From Lachnospiraceae bacterium Marseille-Q4251 (GTDB lineage: Bacteria > Bacillota > Clostridia > Lachnospirales > Lachnospiraceae): DNA of 64,000 bases. Position numbers and translations under genes: made by a program. Where the stretch lies: positions 1,116,001 to 1,180,000 of the forward strand of contig JAGTTO010000001.1 in NCBI GenBank assembly GCA_018223435.1, written 5' to 3'. This document shows, piece after piece, positions 62,542 to 64,000 of the stretch. Below the pieces are notes generated by a model. That model was not told the origin of the DNA. It did no database searches and was given only the letters and a program-made list of their open reading frames with translations. Every line of letters begins with the position of its first letter. Positions within the stretch are counted from its first letter, which is position 1.

Positions 62542-63672
62542 TTACTCAACATATGTATACTGACCATCTTTTACGGTTACAAACTTAACATCTTTTACAG
62601 CTGCACCGCTTGCATCAAAGGTGATGGGATCACCGGTCAGACCGGATACAGAGATCTTGGTCATAGCGTCGATCATATCAGCACTCTCAATGCTGCCTGC
62701 TTCTTCCATAGCTGCCTTGAAAGCATAAACTCCATCGTAAGCATCTGCTGCGAACTGATCCGGAGTCTCACCATAGGCATCCTGATAAGCTTTTACAAAG
62801 TTTACAACCTTCTCATCATCGACAGATGCACAGAACGGGCTGGTAAAGATGCATCCCTCTACGGTAGCCGGATCGGTAACGGTCTTCAGCACACCATCCC
62901 ATCCGTCAGAACCAAGGAACGGAAGCTCCATGCCAAGTTCACTGGCCTGTTTAGTGATGTAAGTAATATCCTGATAGTAAGCCGGAACATAGATGGCTTC
63001 TGCATCGGTTCCTTTGATGCTGGTCAGCTGAGAGTTAAAATCAACGTCTCCTGTATTGAAGGACTCTGCATCTACAATCTCAGCGCCTTTTGCCTCAATC
63101 TCTGCGGTAAAAGCATCATAAATACCGGTGCTGTACTCATCAGCTACATTGTAAAGCACTGCGATTTTCTTATATCCAAGAGTATCTACTGCATAATCTG
63201 CCATTGCGACGCCCTGCTCCGGATCGGAGAAGCAGATACGGAATGCATTATCCGGCTCGATACAGCCCTCTGCGGAACCGGACGGAGTGATCTGAAGGAT
63301 ACCGTCCTGCTGGCTCAGCTGAGCTACTGCGATACAGGAACCGCTGGTGGTACATCCCAGGAAACCATTGATTCCCTTATCCATCAGTGTATTGTATGCC
63401 TGAACAGCTTTATCTTCGGTTGCCTCATCATCTTCAAAAGCAAGCTCAAATTTATAAGTATCCTCGCCAACCTGTGCTCCACCTGCATCGTTGATCTCCT
63501 GAATGGCGATCTCCGCTCCCTGTTTTACAGAGGTTCCATAAGAAGCTGCTGCTCCTGTCAGAGGACCGCTTCCACCAAGCAGAAAGGTCTTCTCATCTGC
63601 GGACACTGCAAGGGGTGCTGCTACCAGAGATACCGCTGCGACTGCGCTCACAAATTTCATAAATTTTTTCAT
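62542..63672 (-). CDS. livJ: Branched-chain amino acid ABC transporter, binding protein LivJ/LivK type
   Basis: A 376-residue binding protein with a signal peptide (MKKFMKFVSAVAAVSLVAAP, cut near VSA-DEK) but no lipobox cysteine. LLGGSGPLTGAAASYGTSVK and QGAEIAIQEINDAGG are the standard periplasmic-binding type I start, followed by GINGFLGCTTSGSCIAVAQL and later PFLGSDGWDG. The start at 63672 has GGAGGAG 7 bases upstream. It is the first gene of livJHMGF plus the kinase-like gene. Confidence 0.95.
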   Translation of the reverse strand: MKKFMKFVSAVAAVSLVAAPLAVSADEKTFLLGGSGPLTGAAASYGTSVKQGAEIAIQEINDAGGAQVGEDTYKFELAFEDDEATEDKAVQAYNTLMDKGINGFLGCTTSGSCIAVAQLSQQDGILQITPSGSAEGCIEPDNAFRICFSDPEQGVAMADYAVDTLGYKKIAVLYNVADEYSTGIYDAFTAEIEAKGAEIVDAESFNTGDVDFNSQLTSIKGTDAEAIYVPAYYQDITYITKQASELGMELPFLGSDGWDGVLKTVTDPATVEGCIFTSPFCASVDDEKVVNFVKAYQDAYGETPDQFAADAYDGVYAFKAAMEEAGSIESADMIDAMTKISVSGLTGDPITFDASGAAVKDVKFVTVKDGQYTYVE

Positions 63673-63741
63673 AAAAATCTCCTCCTTCTTCTGCGTCTCT
63701 TCTATTAAGTAGAATATCAACGCACTAAAATCTTGCTGTTA

Positions 63742-63770
63742 ATCATACGCCCCGGTTTTTTATTTGTCAA
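63742..63770 (-). promoter_or_regulatory. Promoter of the liv operon
   Basis: Perfect TTGACA (63770-63765), 17-base spacer, TATGAT (63747-63742), about 70 bases before livJ. Confidence 0.85.
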
Positions 63771-63779
63771 CCGTTTTTT

Positions 63780-64000
63780 GTACATTTCTAGCGGATTTTT
63801 GTCTTTCTGCGACGGATTTCCAGAAACTGTTTTCCTTTTTTCTTTTTCCGACTTTTAGGGGTATCTCTTTGAACGCTTTTATGATAGAATGATGTCTGAG
63901 TCTGATCTGCGTATGACTGTCAGACAGGTTCTGTCTGCCTTCCGCATACGTTTTGATCCTGAAGAAAACAAAAACCTTACAGAAGAAAGGGGTTTTTTCA
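63780..64000 (+). other. 5' leader of a rightward gene beyond the window
   Basis: No gene starts here. A rightward TATGAT/TAGAAT region lies at 63880-63890. Downstream is a two-layer hairpin, CGTATG (63910-63915) / CATACG (63945-63950) around CAGACAG (63921-63927) - GTT - CTGTCTG (63931-63937), followed by TTTTG. The last bases hold an AGAAAGGGG ribosome site, so a start codon is expected just past 64000. Confidence 0.45.

Noticed and set aside
62494..63708. 404-residue plus-strand frame
   Set aside because: Antisense shadow of livJ; no ribosome site, cysteine-rich nonsense composition.

Overview
The window reads as one contig piece from a Gram-positive, low-to-mid GC gut Clostridia, most likely a member of the Lachnospiraceae. 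The support is gene content and order: murB-rapZ-whiA-crh, addB-addA, tig-clpP-clpX-lon-engB, a valS T-box leader, a bL25/Ctc gene, several VanZ/DUF975/YfhO-type proteins, large GGDEF/EAL proteins, and AGGAGG ribosome sites almost everywhere. No rRNA, tRNA, CRISPR array, prophage or intact insertion sequence was found. This taxonomic call is inference; no search was run.

Layout. 1-3301: a sugar ABC binding protein (cut by the window edge) diverges from a GH36-like alpha-galactosidase across an operator-rich gap. 3364-6500 (minus): crh-like HPr, whiA, rapZ and murB, one tightly overlapping operon with its own promoter. 6532-9662: a GtrA-YfhO fusion glycosyl-lipid membrane protein. 9663-16870: addB-addA recombination nuclease. 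16889-20086: valS behind a complete T-box riboswitch. 20144-26667: the protein quality-control operon tig-clpP-clpX-lon, with engB at its end. 26699-28238: DUF975 and DJ-1/PfpI genes, then a CYTH phosphatase. 28740-32121: a small protein, two XRE regulators, a VanZ protein with a long repetitive tail, and bL25. 32128-36781: a LysR regulator divergent from a heterodimeric ABC exporter. 36782-42242: metallophosphoesterase, then a three-gene operon joining a GGDEF-REC-HD-GYP protein, a PRTase-like protein and an NCS1 permease. 42258-44330: a CaCA cation antiporter and a SpoU methyltransferase under a yybP-ykoY (Mn2+) riboswitch. 44340-48878: a lipoprotein solute-binding protein and a membrane Cache-GGDEF-EAL protein. 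49003-54953: an accessory region with a flavodoxin, a MFS pump behind an apparent translational attenuator, ogt, a methyltransferase, a deformylase-like protein, and several wrecked genes. 54955-58278: a HelD-type helicase fused to a GH31 N-terminal domain. 58409-63770: a cytidylate-kinase-like protein at the end of a livJHMGF operon.

How it works together. Most of the window is housekeeping: wall precursor synthesis and carbon/cell-wall signalling (murB, rapZ, whiA, crh), DNA break repair, tRNA charging, and protein folding and proteolysis. Two separate operons tie solute uptake or sensing to cyclic-di-GMP turnover. The stretch from about 49.9 to 54.7 kb is the most rearranged. It carries fragments of a transposase, a LysR regulator, a short-chain dehydrogenase, an ATPase and an ECF transporter S component. 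Three copies of a TTAG-N6-CTAA palindrome sit at promoters there, suggesting the remains of a small co-regulated island.

Most notable items: the HelD/GH31 N-domain fusion; the leader-peptide/anti-SD control region of the MFS pump; the shared palindrome of the accessory region; the two c-di-GMP operons; the VanZ protein with a tyrosine/asparagine/proline repeat tail; and a dispersed inverted-repeat family with GTAACTRTTCAG ends. All functions are read from motifs and context by eye.
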